Shown here: one piece after another, positions 12,656 through 21,296 of the stretch
Layout of the letters: each line of letters begins with the position of its first letter
Numbering within the stretch: the first letter of the stretch is position 1
NCBI RefSeq assembly: GCF_002752675.1
Contig: NZ_CP024608.1
Coordinates: 6,510,001 to 6,574,000, forward strand
DNA length: 64,000 nt
Source of the DNA: Massilia violaceinigra
GTDB taxonomy: Bacteria > Pseudomonadota > Gammaproteobacteria > Burkholderiales > Burkholderiaceae_D
Direction of reading: 5' to 3'
Position numbers and translations under genes: made by a program
Notes under the pieces: model-generated
What the model was told of the DNA's origin: nothing
Seen by the model: the letters and a program-made list of their open reading frames with translations, nothing else
Databases searched by the model: none

Positions 12656-13819
12656 TTAATTTTTCTCCGCGGCTTGCATCAGGCTGATGAAGCGGTCAAA
12701 CAGGTAAGCTACGTCGTTCGGGCCCGGCGAGGCTTCAGGGTGGCCCTGGAAGCAGAAGGCCGGCTTGTCGGTGCGGGCAAAGCCCTGCAGCGAGCCGTCG
12801 AACAACGATACGTGGGTCACGCGGCAGTTGGCCGGCAGGGTTTGCGCGTCGACCGCGAAACCGTGGTTCTGCGAGGTGATCATCACCTTGCGCGAATCGA
12901 GATCCTGCACCGGATGGTTGGCGCCATGGTGGCCGAACTTCATCTTGAGCGTGCGCGCGCCGGAAGCGAGCGCCATGATCTGGTGACCCAGGCAGATGCC
13001 GAAGGTCGGGATGCCGCGCTCGATCAGCTCGCGGCTGGCCGCGATCGCGTAGTCGCACGGTTCCGGGTCGCCCGGGCCGTTGGCCAGGAAGATGCCGTCC
13101 GGGTTCAATGCCAGTGCGTCGGCGGCGCTGGCCTGGGCCGGCAGCACGGTCACTTTGCAGCCACGTTCGGTCAGCATGCGCAGGATGTTGCGCTTGACGC
13201 CATAGTCGAAGGCCACAACGTGGAATTTAGGATCGGCGAGCTTGCCGTAGCCAACGCCCAGCTTCCATTCGGTTTCGAGAAACTCGTAGGCGCTAGTGGT
13301 CGAGACCACCTTGGCCAGGTCCATGCCGGCCAGGCCAGGGAACGAGCGTGCCAGTTCCAGTGCCTGCACCTGCGACGGCTCGTTGCCCTGCGTGCCGACC
13401 AAAATGGCGCCGCCCTGCGCGCCCTTTTCGCGCAACAGGCGCGTCAGCTTGCGGGTATCGATGCCGGAAATGGCGACGATGTTTTCGGCCTTGAGGTAAT
13501 CGGACAGCGACTGGGTCGAACGGAAGTTCGATGCCAGCAGCGGCAGGTCGCGGATGATCAGCCCTGCGGCGTGGACCTTGCTTGCCTCGACGTCTTCCGG
13601 ATTGACGCCCGTATTGCCGATGTGCGGATAGGTCAGCGTGACGAGCTGGCGCGAGTAGCTTGGATCGGTCAGGATTTCCTGGTAACCGGTCATGGCCGTG
13701 TTGAACACGACTTCCCCGGTGGTATGGCCGGCGGCGCCAATGGAAAAACCTTTAAATATCGTTCCATCGGCGAGGGCCAGGATGGCTGGAACGGCGGGGC
13801 CAGAAAAAAATGGCGGCAA
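12656..13819 (-). CDS. carA: Carbamoyl-phosphate synthase small subunit (glutamine amidotransferase)
   Basis: CarA hydrolyses glutamine and channels ammonia to CarB. The class I amidotransferase domain has the nucleophile in FGICLGHQ and the HPE of the triad, and the N-terminal CPSase small-subunit domain is complete. No ATG is available near the expected N-terminus. I use the TTG at 13819, which has AGGAG six bases upstream; another TTG six bases earlier would place the ribosome site too close. This gives 387 residues. It heads the carA-carB operon. Confidence 0.95.
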   Translation of the reverse strand: MPPFFSGPAVPAILALADGTIFKGFSIGAAGHTTGEVVFNTAMTGYQEILTDPSYSRQLVTLTYPHIGNTGVNPEDVEASKVHAAGLIIRDLPLLASNFRSTQSLSDYLKAENIVAISGIDTRKLTRLLREKGAQGGAILVGTQGNEPSQVQALELARSFPGLAGMDLAKVVSTTSAYEFLETEWKLGVGYGKLADPKFHVVAFDYGVKRNILRMLTERGCKVTVLPAQASAADALALNPDGIFLANGPGDPEPCDYAIAASRELIERGIPTFGICLGHQIMALASGARTLKMKFGHHGANHPVQDLDSRKVMITSQNHGFAVDAQTLPANCRVTHVSLFDGSLQGFARTDKPAFCFQGHPEASPGPNDVAYLFDRFISLMQAAEKN

Positions 13820-13970
13820 GGGCAACTCCTGATAAAGTTACCGTAGCTGCGCCACGTCAGACCGACGACCATGGTTTCCCGGTGCGCTTGCGCTCAGGGG
13901 GATGGTGTCATTTTGAATGAGGGATGGTGGGTAGTCGCTACGGTAGGTGTATGAATGGCTAAACCTCCAA

Positions 13971-13999
13971 ATTATAGCGCAACGCGGCCTTCCCGGCAA
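13971..13999 (-). promoter_or_regulatory. Probable sigma-70 promoter of carAB
   Basis: On the minus strand TTGCCG (-35) and a perfect TATAAT (-10) are spaced by 17 bases. Transcription would start near 13964 and leave a leader of about 140 bases before carA. That leaves room for pyrimidine- or arginine-dependent control, but I see no clear ARG box or attenuator. Confidence 0.65.
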
Positions 14000-14111
14000 T
14001 CGCCGCCGGGCCTGATTACGTCGCTTTTCGCGCTTTTACTGGACACGACCGGCCGTCCTCTATACATTTATTACAGCATCCTCAGGCAAACATTTACCAG
14101 GAAATGTGATT

Positions 14112-14525
14112 ATGTCTACGTTTGGAAGAGATACGCCGATGGAGCGCCCCAATCCGGGCGGACGGGCAGCCGTGTTCGTGCCCAGGGTGAACGCGGAAGA
14201 CGCGGTCAAGGACATGCTCAAGAACGGCTCGGGCATGGTTGGCTTCGGCAACAGCGATGGCTCGGTCACCGTCTACTTCGAGAACAACCGTTTCAACGAT
14301 TCGTCCCTGCACAAGTGGGAAAGCAAGGTGTGGAAATCGTACGGGAGGATGGTCGAACTGTCGCCCACTGTTAACAAGCTGGTATGCGACGCCAGCAACC
14401 TGACGCAGGTCGGTTTCGTCCAGGGTCCGGAAATCGAGGTGCGCGACATGCCGCTGCTGCTCGAATGGCTGGAACGGACCAACGCCGCCGATTCGGCGCC
14501 GGAAGGTCCGCTGATCCACTCCTGA
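14112..14525 (+). CDS. Hypothetical cytoplasmic protein
   Basis: This 137-residue soluble protein has no signal peptide or membrane segment. AGGA lies nine bases before the ATG at 14112, which I prefer to an in-frame GTG at 14106. The middle part alternates short beta-prone stretches (MVGFGNSDGSVTVYFENN) with helices. I recognise no family. It is a single gene divergent from carA. Confidence 0.7.
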   Translation: MSTFGRDTPMERPNPGGRAAVFVPRVNAEDAVKDMLKNGSGMVGFGNSDGSVTVYFENNRFNDSSLHKWESKVWKSYGRMVELSPTVNKLVCDASNLTQVGFVQGPEIEVRDMPLLLEWLERTNAADSAPEGPLIHS

Positions 14526-14535
14526 CCCGGGGGCG

Positions 14536-14567
14536 CCGGATCGCCGGATCGCCGGATCGCCGGACCG
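14536..14567. repeat. Four tandem 8-bp repeats (GCCGGATC)
   Basis: Three exact copies of GCCGGATC and a fourth with one change (GCCGGACC) lie directly after the stop of the 14112 gene. The array is a likely slippage site in non-coding DNA. It lies between two convergent genes. Confidence 0.85.
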
Positions 14568-14585
14568 CGCAAACAACAGCGGCAC

Positions 14586-15062
14586 TTACAGACCGAGTTC
14601 GCTCAGCCCCGGATGATCGTCCGGGCGGCGCCCGAGCGGCCAGTGGAATTGGCGCTCCCGCTCCCCGATCGGCAGGTCGTTGATACTGGCATGGCGCAGC
14701 GCCATCAAGCCTTGCTGGTCGAACTCCCAATTCTCGTTGCCGTATGAACGGAACCAGTTGCCCGCGTCGTCGCGCCACTCGTAGGCAAAACGCACCGCGA
14801 TGCGGTTGCCGCCGAAGGCCCACAATTCCTTGATCAGCCGGTAGTCGAGCTCGCGCACCCATTTGCGCGTCAGCAGGCCGACGATGGCCTCGCGTCCGGT
14901 GACGAATTCGGCGCGGTTGCGCCAGCGGCTGTCGGCGGTGTAGGCCAGCGCCACGCGCGCCGGGTCGCGCGAATTCCAGCCATCTTCGGCCAGGCGCACC
15001 TTGCGTGTGGCCGCGTCGTGCGTAAAGGGCGGCAATGGAGGACGGTTTTCAGTAGCGCTCAT
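14586..15062 (-). CDS. SnoaL-like / NTF2-fold protein (DUF1348)
   Basis: This 158-residue protein matches the DUF1348 nuclear transport factor 2-like group. Features are the early [24 protein letters not shown] block, an F.GREAI segment and a strand set ending in [14 protein letters not shown]2-fold proteins of this group are small cone-shaped dimers; no substrate is known for this branch. The ATG at 15062 has GAGAG at a good distance, unlike the ATG two codons upstream. Confidence 0.85.
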   Translation of the reverse strand: MSATENRPPLPPFTHDAATRKVRLAEDGWNSRDPARVALAYTADSRWRNRAEFVTGREAIVGLLTRKWVRELDYRLIKELWAFGGNRIAVRFAYEWRDDAGNWFRSYGNENWEFDQQGLMALRHASINDLPIGERERQFHWPLGRRPDDHPGLSELGL

Positions 15063-15278
15063 GGACATTCTCTCGAATCAAAACGACAACATACGCGATT
15101 GCCGGCGTGATTACCCGCACCAGGCGGAACCGAAAAACCGGATCAGCACCGTAGCGGACGCCATAGCGGACAGCGCGCGGTCATGCAAGGCGTCGAGGTG
15201 TAATCATCAGTAAAAAGTAATCAAAAACAACAATTCATAAATACAGTTCCATTTTGTAATTTAAGTTGACCTATAATA

Positions 15279-15365
15279 TCAAACATGCATGTCCGACTGG
15301 CCGCATCCTGGCCGGGGCAACGCGTCAGCAGGCCCACATCACCATGGTGATGCGGGCCTGTTTTC
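15279..15365 (+). ncRNA. Candidate small RNA or attenuated leader
   Basis: A TATAAT hexamer at about 15270-15275 is followed by roughly 85 transcribed bases. These contain a small hairpin (TGGCC / GGCCG) and a strong terminator: CAGGCCC-N-CATCAC and its complement at 15329-15360, then TTTT. The next gene starts 30 bases later. The element may be an independent sRNA or a 5' leader whose terminator controls the lipoprotein gene at 15395. No -35 box is convincing and no known RNA family is recognised, so this is a structural inference. Confidence 0.4.
15329..15365 (+). terminator. Rho-independent terminator upstream of the 15395 lipoprotein gene
   Basis: A nearly perfect stem of about 15 bp (one mismatch) centred on ACCATGGT is followed by TTTTCATTT. 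It lies 30 bases upstream of a coding region, not after one. Confidence 0.8.
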
Positions 15366-15394
15366 ATTTAACCGCTTTAAATAATAGGTCTTCC

Positions 15395-16087
15395 GTGAAC
15401 TTACGTCTTTCATCCGCCGCGCTGGTCGCCTGTTTCGCCATCCTCACCGGCTGCATGACGCCGCCACAAACGCCGGTGGCCCTGGCGCCGCAAGCCTTCG
15501 TCGCGCCGACCAACAACTACGGCGTCTACATGGCGGCACTGCCGGTGGTCGACACCCAGTTTCCCGGTGCGAATTGCCTGTTGTGCATGGCTGCGGCCTC
15601 GGTCATGAACTCGTCCCTGACCAGCCACGTCAAGACGCTGCCTTACGAAGACTTGCCGCAACTGCCGGCCCAGGTTGCTACCATCCTCAAGCAGCGCGGC
15701 GCGAACGTCACCATGATCGAGAAACTCGATTTCGCCGCCCTGCCCGACAATGGCAAGGCTGCTCCGGGATTCTCGCGCAAGGACCTGTCCGGCCTGAAAG
15801 CCAGCCACAAGATCGACAAGCTGCTGGTGATCGGCCTGACCACGGTTGGCGTCGAGCGCACCTTCGCATCGTACATTCCGACCAGCGACCCGAAAGCGAA
15901 GATCGCCGGTGCCGCCTACATCGTCAACCTGGCCGACAATTCGTACGAATGGTACGTGCCGCTGGACGTGCAGAAGGCTGCCGATGGCAAATGGGATGAA
16001 CCGCCGACCTTCCCGGGCGTGTCGAATGCGTATTTCCAGGTACTGGAAATGACCAAGGACCAGATCGTCAAGCCATTGTCCAATTAA
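15395..16087 (+). CDS. Hypothetical lipoprotein
   Basis: This 230-residue product starts at a GTG with AGG a few bases upstream. It has a lipoprotein signal with lipobox L-T-G-C about residue 20, so it should be anchored to the outer membrane facing the periplasm. The mature part has a CLLC pair (about 60-63) and a mixed alpha/beta composition. It shows no recognised enzyme motif. A terminator-like hairpin precedes it, and an exported protein follows 30 bases downstream on the same strand. Confidence 0.75.
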   Translation: MNLRLSSAALVACFAILTGCMTPPQTPVALAPQAFVAPTNNYGVYMAALPVVDTQFPGANCLLCMAAASVMNSSLTSHVKTLPYEDLPQLPAQVATILKQRGANVTMIEKLDFAALPDNGKAAPGFSRKDLSGLKASHKIDKLLVIGLTTVGVERTFASYIPTSDPKAKIAGAAYIVNLADNSYEWYVPLDVQKAADGKWDEPPTFPGVSNAYFQVLEMTKDQIVKPLSN

Positions 16088-16117
16088 GCCATTCACTTTT
16101 CTGAAAGACCAGCCCCG

Positions 16118-17071
16118 ATGATGCGTTTCGCCCGCCGCCTGCCACGTCCCCACCTCGTTTCCGCCTGCCTGGCGCTGTGCGCGGGGGTGGGCCTTTCCAT
16201 GCCATGGCAGCCGGCGCATGCCACGGACGTGCCGGTCCAGGCCGGCGTAGCCGCAAGCGATGCGACGGCGCAGCGCGTCGGCCTGCGCCTTCCGGCCGCC
16301 GACAAGGTGGCGTTTCGTGGGGCGGTCAATTTTGACAAGGCTGGCGTTGCCGGCGGCGGTGCGGTGATGTACCCCGCGCCCGGCCTGGTCGGCCTGCTGG
16401 CCGCTGTCGCCACGCACGCCGTCGTGTCGGGCACAATGCGCGACCTTGAAAAGGAACGCATCCGCACCAAGGCGGACCAAGTCCTCGCCCCCTACCAGAG
16501 CGTGCTGGATGCCTATACACACCAGGAACTCATGCAAGCCTCGCTGGCGCACATCAAGACTGGCGGCGCCAGGCAGATCATCGCGCAAGCGGCCTCGCCG
16601 GCCCCGGGAGACGTCGTGATCGACAGCGTGCCCCTGTTTTACCTGACACAGGACCACCAGGCGCTCATTCTCGACAACGCCATTTCGATCAAAACGGCGG
16701 GCCGCGTCACGCCCTACGAGAACATCATCCGCATCGTGTCGCCGGAGCGCGGCGGCCAGGCTGGGCCGGATGTGTGGCTCGGCGACGACGCCGGCATGCT
16801 CAAGTGGGAAAGTGCGCGCATGTACGCGCAAGCGCTCGATATTGCGCTGGCGGACATGGGGACGGCCGGCACGGCTGCCTTGCCGTTCAAAACCGTGCGC
16901 TACAACGAAGGCGCGAGCGAGCGCATGGAGCGCGCGCAGTTGATCAGCGAAAGCTGCGACTACCTGGTCTTGCGCACCCTGCGCGGCAATCTGATGGCGG
17001 TGCCGCGCAAGGCGGAAGCGCAAGCTGGCTGCGGCGCTGCCGCTACGCCTGCCGCGGCGCCTGCCGGCTGA
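16118..17071 (+). CDS. Hypothetical exported protein
   Basis: This 317-residue protein has an Arg-rich N-terminus, a hydrophobic core and an Ala-x-Ala-type cleavage region near residue 36 (PAHAT), consistent with Sec export. The mature region has a Gly/Ala-rich possible membrane-associated segment near LVGLLAAVATHAVVSG and an alanine/proline-rich tail. It probably forms an operon with the lipoprotein upstream (30-base gap). No family is recognised. Confidence 0.7.
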   Translation: MMRFARRLPRPHLVSACLALCAGVGLSMPWQPAHATDVPVQAGVAASDATAQRVGLRLPAADKVAFRGAVNFDKAGVAGGGAVMYPAPGLVGLLAAVATHAVVSGTMRDLEKERIRTKADQVLAPYQSVLDAYTHQELMQASLAHIKTGGARQIIAQAASPAPGDVVIDSVPLFYLTQDHQALILDNAISIKTAGRVTPYENIIRIVSPERGGQAGPDVWLGDDAGMLKWESARMYAQALDIALADMGTAGTAALPFKTVRYNEGASERMERAQLISESCDYLVLRTLRGNLMAVPRKAEAQAGCGAAATPAAAPAG

Positions 17072-17089
17072 GCGGCAACCCCATTCCAC

Positions 17090-17113
17090 GGTCCGCGCAA
17101 ACTAGCGCGGACC
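17090..17113. terminator. Convergent-gene stem-loop
   Basis: A perfect 9-bp stem (GGTCCGCGC / GCGCGGACC) with a six-base loop lies between two convergent stops. There is no T tract on either side, so it may be an RNA 3'-end stabiliser instead of a classical terminator. Confidence 0.5.
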
Positions 17114-17120
17114 GGCCTGA

Positions 17121-17525
17121 TCAGGCCAGCGCGGCGATGCCCGCCTTGGCGATCTGCGCATCCTGGTCCGACTTCACGCCCGACACGCCCACGGCGCCGA
17201 TCACGTGACCGTCGACGATCACCGGCACGCCGCCCTCGAGCATCCCTTCCACGAACGGTACCGTCAGGAACGCCGTGCGGCCGTTATTGATGATGTCTTC
17301 GTAGACCTTGCTTTCGCGCCGGCCCAGGGCCGCCGTCTTGGCCTTGGCGGGGGCGATGTGCGAGGACAGGGGCGCAGCGCCGTCCAGACGCTGTAGCGAC
17401 AGCAGGTGGCCGCCGTCGTCGACGATGGCGATGGTGACCGCCCAGTTGTTGGCGATGGCTTCGGCTTGCGCGGCGGCGGCGATTTTGGTGACGTCGGCGA
17501 AGTTCAGGTACGGTTTCGATGGCAT
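17121..17525 (-). CDS. GlcG/HbpS-like protein (DUF336, haem-binding family)
   Basis: This 134-residue protein has the GlcG/HbpS fold signature: an N-terminal helix, the AIVDDGGHLLSLQRLDGA strand pair, and the C-terminal GGVPVIVDGHVIGAVGVSG block. Members bind haem or cobalamin, or sit in glycolate operons with unknown roles. There is no signal peptide here. It is a single gene with no glycolate or haem genes nearby, so its partner is unknown. Confidence 0.9.
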   Translation of the reverse strand: MPSKPYLNFADVTKIAAAAQAEAIANNWAVTIAIVDDGGHLLSLQRLDGAAPLSSHIAPAKAKTAALGRRESKVYEDIINNGRTAFLTVPFVEGMLEGGVPVIVDGHVIGAVGVSGVKSDQDAQIAKAGIAALA

Positions 17526-17602
17526 GTTGAATCCCAGGTGAATGAATGCGGCAGATTTTACGGCAAGCGCGCGCGTTGCCGATATCGGAACGGCTATAGC
17601 GC

Positions 17603-18517
17603 TTATGACTGCTGGCGCGCCTTGAGCTTGGCTTTGATCTGCGGCATCATCGCCGCGGCGGCCTGCTCTCCCGCCATGATGGCGCGGTTGCGGCCGGCAA
17701 AATCGTTGCTGCCCATCTTCGCCAGCGCTGGCGAGATGACGATGTCGGCATCCTTGAGTTCGTAGTGATTGAGGCGCTGGCCCATGATGGCGAAAGTTTG
17801 CATCAGCACTTCCAGCGAGCTGACGGCCGCCTGGGCGTCGGTCTGGCTCGAAATATTGACGGCGATAATGAAATCGGCGCCCATTTCGCGCACGAAGCGC
17901 ACCGGCACCGGCGCCACCAGGCCGCCATCGACATACGAGCGGTCGCCAATGCGCACCGGCTGGAACACGCTAGGCACGGACGAGGACGCGCGCACCGCCT
18001 GCCCCGTGTTACCGCGCCGGAACAGGATCGGCTGACCGTTGTTCAGGTCGGTTGCGACGGCGCCGAAGGGGATCTTGAGCTTTTCGATCGGCACGTTCTT
18101 GACGGCCTTGTTCACGTAATTCTGCAAGGCTTCACCCTTGAGCACGCCCGACGACTTGCCGAACAGCGGCATGGCCCAGTCCGAAATCTCGGCCTCATCC
18201 ATTTCCATGGCGGTCTTTTGCAGGGCGAAGCCATCGTTGCCGGCGGCATACATGGCGCCGACCACGCTGCCGGCACTGGTGCCGACCACGATTTCCGGGT
18301 AGATACCCTGCGCTTCGAGCGCCTTGATCACGCCGATATGGGCGAAACCGCGGGCAGCGCCGCCACCAAGGGCCAGGCCGATGCGAATCTTCTTGGGCAG
18401 CGCGGCGGCCGCCGGTTGCAGCACAGCGGCCGGCTTGGCCGCCGGAGGGGTGGGGTTGCTGCCGCAGCCGGCGAGCAACACGGCGAGGGCGATCAGGGTA
18501 CGGCGTTTGGTGAACAT
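17603..18517 (-). CDS. Patatin-like phospholipase lipoprotein (RssA-like)
   Basis: This 304-residue protein begins with a lipoprotein signal (L-L-A-G-C, Cys18) and a Pro/Ala-rich linker. The patatin domain follows. It has the oxyanion loop GGGAARGFAHIG (51-62), nucleophile motif GTSAG (S81) and catalytic DGG (D197). Enzymes of this group hydrolyse phospholipid acyl chains. The lipobox suggests action at the cell envelope. ATG at 18517 is used so that the lipobox sits at the normal distance from the start. Confidence 0.92.
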   Translation of the reverse strand: MFTKRRTLIALAVLLAGCGSNPTPPAAKPAAVLQPAAAALPKKIRIGLALGGGAARGFAHIGVIKALEAQGIYPEIVVGTSAGSVVGAMYAAGNDGFALQKTAMEMDEAEISDWAMPLFGKSSGVLKGEALQNYVNKAVKNVPIEKLKIPFGAVATDLNNGQPILFRRGNTGQAVRASSSVPSVFQPVRIGDRSYVDGGLVAPVPVRFVREMGADFIIAVNISSQTDAQAAVSSLEVLMQTFAIMGQRLNHYELKDADIVISPALAKMGSNDFAGRNRAIMAGEQAAAAMMPQIKAKLKARQQS

Positions 18518-18639
18518 AGTGGTCGTCAAAGAAGCGAAGACCACGATTGTACCTGCTCCCGGGGACGCGGTAGCGCGCCAAGCTGCGCTGGTGGCACGGA
18601 TCTAATTGCCAGATGAAAAAAATTTCATCATCGTTTATA

Positions 18640-18811
18640 CCAACAAGGAAAGCCGGCACTGATCAGCAGCGACAGCGACCTCGCCCACGTCAACAACCGG
18701 CAAGACAATGCGCGTGCGCCGGAAAACTATCTGCGCGCCCATTTCGGGGTGGTGGAGTTCAGCGTGGAAGGGGTGACGAAGATTTTCGCGGTGGAAGCGA
18801 AGTCGACCTGA
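18640..18811 (+). pseudogene. Coding-like fragment without a start
   Basis: One plus-strand frame is open for about 55 codons and ends in VVEFSVEGVTKIFAVEAKST. It has ordinary protein-like composition, but there is no start codon or ribosome site and no upstream partner. It looks like the 3' end of a lost gene. The remainder of 18518-18907 holds the patatin promoter side and a hairpin at 18852-18886; I see no gene in it. Confidence 0.25.
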
Positions 18812-18851
18812 TGGAAATTGCTTGGGGAGAAAGGCAGTCAGCGCGCCGCGA

Positions 18852-18886
18852 TTGCCTTGGGCCGTGCCGCGCACTGCCCAAGGCAA
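18852..18886 (-). terminator. Stem-loop after the 18908 gene
   Basis: A perfect 11-bp stem (TTGCCTTGGGC / GCCCAAGGCAA) with a 13-base loop lies 22 bases beyond the stop of the minus-strand gene. There is no long T tract, so it may be a weak or Rho-assisted terminator. Confidence 0.5.
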
Positions 18887-18907
18887 CATCAGCGTTCAAA
18901 CGTTGAT

Positions 18908-19684
18908 TCAGAAGCTGATTGTCTCGCCGGTATTGCCCTTGATCATGCGAACTTCTTCAATGGCGACCGATCCCGCGCCGATAAACGCATTGGCGCTGCC
19001 GAGCGACCCGTTGGTGCCGGTCGCGGAAGCACTTGCGGAGGACCGTGCCAGCACCTCGATGGTAGTCACGCCGGAGCTGACACCCGGCGCCACGAAGTTA
19101 AAGGCGTTGGCGTTGAGCGTTTTCAAGATCAGCTGCAGCTCCTCCGGGTCGGCGCAAGTCACCGCGCCGGTTGTTAAATCGGCCTTGCAGTTCAGGCCTG
19201 AAAACCTTGCCTTGAGCGTCTGCACACGGTCGCAGAACACAATGCCATCGCCAGTCGTGTTGGTGGCATCCTGACCGGTCGAGGGCTGAGCGTAACTGAC
19301 CGCGCCAGAGGGAGCGGTAATCTTCACTTTCACGCGGACGGTCCCCCGTGCTTCCGCCGTATCGAGGGAACCGTTGGTGCTTTTTACCGTCGTGTCGGTG
19401 ACGATGCCGCATTGAAGCGATGCATTGATAAACAGGTCTTTCTGATTCGCCGTCTTGAGCTGCTGCTTCAAGATACTCGTCCAGCCGTCGCTGCCATTGC
19501 CGGCACAGCCAGTAGCGCTACCGCTACTGCATGGCGGCAAAACGGTGAGCGAAGTGTAAGCGAAGGTCGCTTTGGAAGATGGCAGGGACTGCGCCGAGGC
19601 ATTCATGCCGCCCAGCCCAGCCAACAGGCCAACGACGATTGACACGGTTTTCAGTTGAATACGCTGTTTGCTTTGCTTATTCAT
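18908..19684 (-). CDS. Hypothetical secreted protein
   Basis: This 258-residue protein has a classical signal peptide (basic start, hydrophobic TVSIVVGLLAGLGG, cleavage after NASA near residue 31). The mature part is Ser/Thr/Gly-rich with several Cys residues and predicted beta structure. That composition suits a surface or secreted protein. The ATG at 19684 follows GGAG closely. About 180 bases of AT-rich DNA upstream stand out from the GC-rich surroundings. No family is recognised. Confidence 0.7.
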   Translation of the reverse strand: MNKQSKQRIQLKTVSIVVGLLAGLGGMNASAQSLPSSKATFAYTSLTVLPPCSSGSATGCAGNGSDGWTSILKQQLKTANQKDLFINASLQCGIVTDTTVKSTNGSLDTAEARGTVRVKVKITAPSGAVSYAQPSTGQDATNTTGDGIVFCDRVQTLKARFSGLNCKADLTTGAVTCADPEELQLILKTLNANAFNFVAPGVSSGVTTIEVLARSSASASATGTNGSLGSANAFIGAGSVAIEEVRMIKGNTGETISF

Positions 19685-19914
19685 TATCACTCCAATTTTC
19701 AAATTAAATTCAAAATGGAATGCATTCGCCAAAATGCATTTCATCAACACTGCCCGTCGAAAACTTTCTTTTCCAGCACAGACAGTTATAGAACTTTATT
19801 TCCATTGGATAGAATGAACTTTGATTTCTTATAAGATTTCATACATTGCAATATTTTGCATGAATGAATCATTTGCTGATCTCTACAGCAATGGGCAAGG
19901 CGTTCCGGTCAGCG

Positions 19915-21195
19915 TCAGGCTGCCGGCAGCGACACGATGAAGCTGCTGCCCTTGCCCGCCTCCGACTTGATGGTCAGGTTGCCGCCATGGCGCAGCAGCA
20001 CGTGCTTGACGATCGCCAGCCCCAGCCCGGTGCCCTGGGTTTCGCGCGAGCGGCTCTTGTCGACCCGGTAAAAGCGTTCGGTCAGGCGCGCGATGTGGAT
20101 CTGGTCGATGCCGATGCCGGTATCGGTGGCCACGAATTGCGGGCCGTTGGGTCCCATCTGCCAGGCCAGGTGCACGGTCCCGCCGGGCGGCGTGTAGCGC
20201 ACCGCGTTCGAGGCCAGGTTGCCGAAGGCGCTGCGCAGCTCTTCCGGATTGCCCGAGATGCCCGGCCCGTTGACGCTGGACGTGATCTGATGCTTGCCGC
20301 CCGACAGCGCCCTCGCCTCCTGCACGATCTGCTCCATCAGCGCGGCAATGTCGACCGGCTCGCTGCGCAGCGGGTAATCCATCGATTCCAGGCGCGACAG
20401 GGTGAGCATGTCCTCGATCAGGCGCTGCATGCGGTGGCCCTGCTCGGTCATCAGTTTCAGGTGCGACATGCGCGTTTCCGCATCGAGGTTCATTTCGCTC
20501 GACGCGATTTCGAGGAAGCCGACAATCACCGTCAGCGGCGTGCGCAGCTCGTGCGAGGCGTTGGCGATGAAGTCGCGCCGCATTTCCTCGATGCGCTGGG
20601 TCTCGGTGGCGTCGTGCGTGACCAGAATCTGGCGCCGGTTCTCGAAGGGGATGATCTGGCAGATCAGCTTGCGGTCGCGGAAGCTCAGGGTCAGCGGGTT
20701 GTCGTAGCGCCCGAGGATGATGTAGTCGATGAAATCCGGATGGCGGATCAGGTTGGTGACGCGCATGCCCTTGTCGCGCTCAAGCGTCAGGCCGAGGTGG
20801 CGTTCGGCGGCCGGATTGCACCATTCGAGGAACAGGACGTCGTCCATGATGGCCACGCCGTCGGGCAGCAGGTGCATGGCTTGGCGGAAACGGGCCAGCC
20901 ATTCTGTCAGTTCGGCCTGGTTGCGTTCGTCGTCGCGGCGCAGGCGGTACAGGCGCGAGAAGATATTGGTCCAGGAACCCCAGCCGTCGGGAAGCTTGGC
21001 GGAGTGCGGGTCGTCCAGCCAGTCGCCGAGCTGGTGCAGGTAGGAGAGCTGGATGAAGAGCAGGATGAAGACCGAGAGAAAGGCCACGGCCAGGCCGTAG
21101 ACCAGGCCGAACAGCCACCAGAACACGCCCGCGCCAAGCAGGATGAAGCACATGCGCAGCAGCGCGGGGATCCAGAACAGCAGTTTGGGATTCAT
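19915..21195 (-). CDS. phoR: Phosphate regulon sensor kinase PhoR
   Basis: PhoR is the membrane histidine kinase that activates PhoB when phosphate is scarce. The 426-residue protein has two close N-terminal membrane segments (about 8-28 and 30-52), a PAS region (about 100-190), the HisKA box with H215 in ANASHELRTPLTV, and an HATPase domain with N, G1 (TDTGIGID) and G2 (GTGLGLAI) boxes. It is the last gene of the pst-pho operon. It is separated from phoB by about 100 bases that contain a hairpin repeat. Confidence 0.96.
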   Translation of the reverse strand: MNPKLLFWIPALLRMCFILLGAGVFWWLFGLVYGLAVAFLSVFILLFIQLSYLHQLGDWLDDPHSAKLPDGWGSWTNIFSRLYRLRRDDERNQAELTEWLARFRQAMHLLPDGVAIMDDVLFLEWCNPAAERHLGLTLERDKGMRVTNLIRHPDFIDYIILGRYDNPLTLSFRDRKLICQIIPFENRRQILVTHDATETQRIEEMRRDFIANASHELRTPLTVIVGFLEIASSEMNLDAETRMSHLKLMTEQGHRMQRLIEDMLTLSRLESMDYPLRSEPVDIAALMEQIVQEARALSGGKHQITSSVNGPGISGNPEELRSAFGNLASNAVRYTPPGGTVHLAWQMGPNGPQFVATDTGIGIDQIHIARLTERFYRVDKSRSRETQGTGLGLAIVKHVLLRHGGNLTIKSEAGKGSSFIVSLPAA

Positions 21196-21225
21196 GTTGC
21201 GGGGGGGTGTCCTTATTCACGCTAC

Positions 21226-21257
21226 CCCGTCGTTCCCGCGCAGGCGGGAACGACGGG
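21226..21257. repeat. Intergenic palindrome, copy 2 of the GTTCCCGC GCAG GCGGGAAC family
   Basis: A perfect 14-bp stem (CCCGTCGTTCCCGC and its complement) closes the loop GCAG. It lies between phoB and phoR. As RNA it would be a very stable hairpin and could lower phoR expression relative to phoB. The core is shared with the repeats at 8283 and 29748. Confidence 0.85.
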
Positions 21258-21296
21258 CAAAAGCGACGGGTTACACTACTAACTACTGTTACAACT

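Noticed and set aside
14060..14585. Frames on the minus strand opposite the 14112 gene
   Set aside because: They lack ribosome sites, and the plus-strand gene has a better start and composition.
15242..15275. TTGACC directly before TATAAT as a promoter
   Set aside because: The two hexamers are adjacent with no spacer; only the -10 is usable, so the promoter is left uncertain.
19860..19942. Short plus-strand frame beginning MNESFADLYS at the end of phoR
   Set aside because: It has no ribosome site, is only about 27 codons long and overlaps the phoR 3' end.
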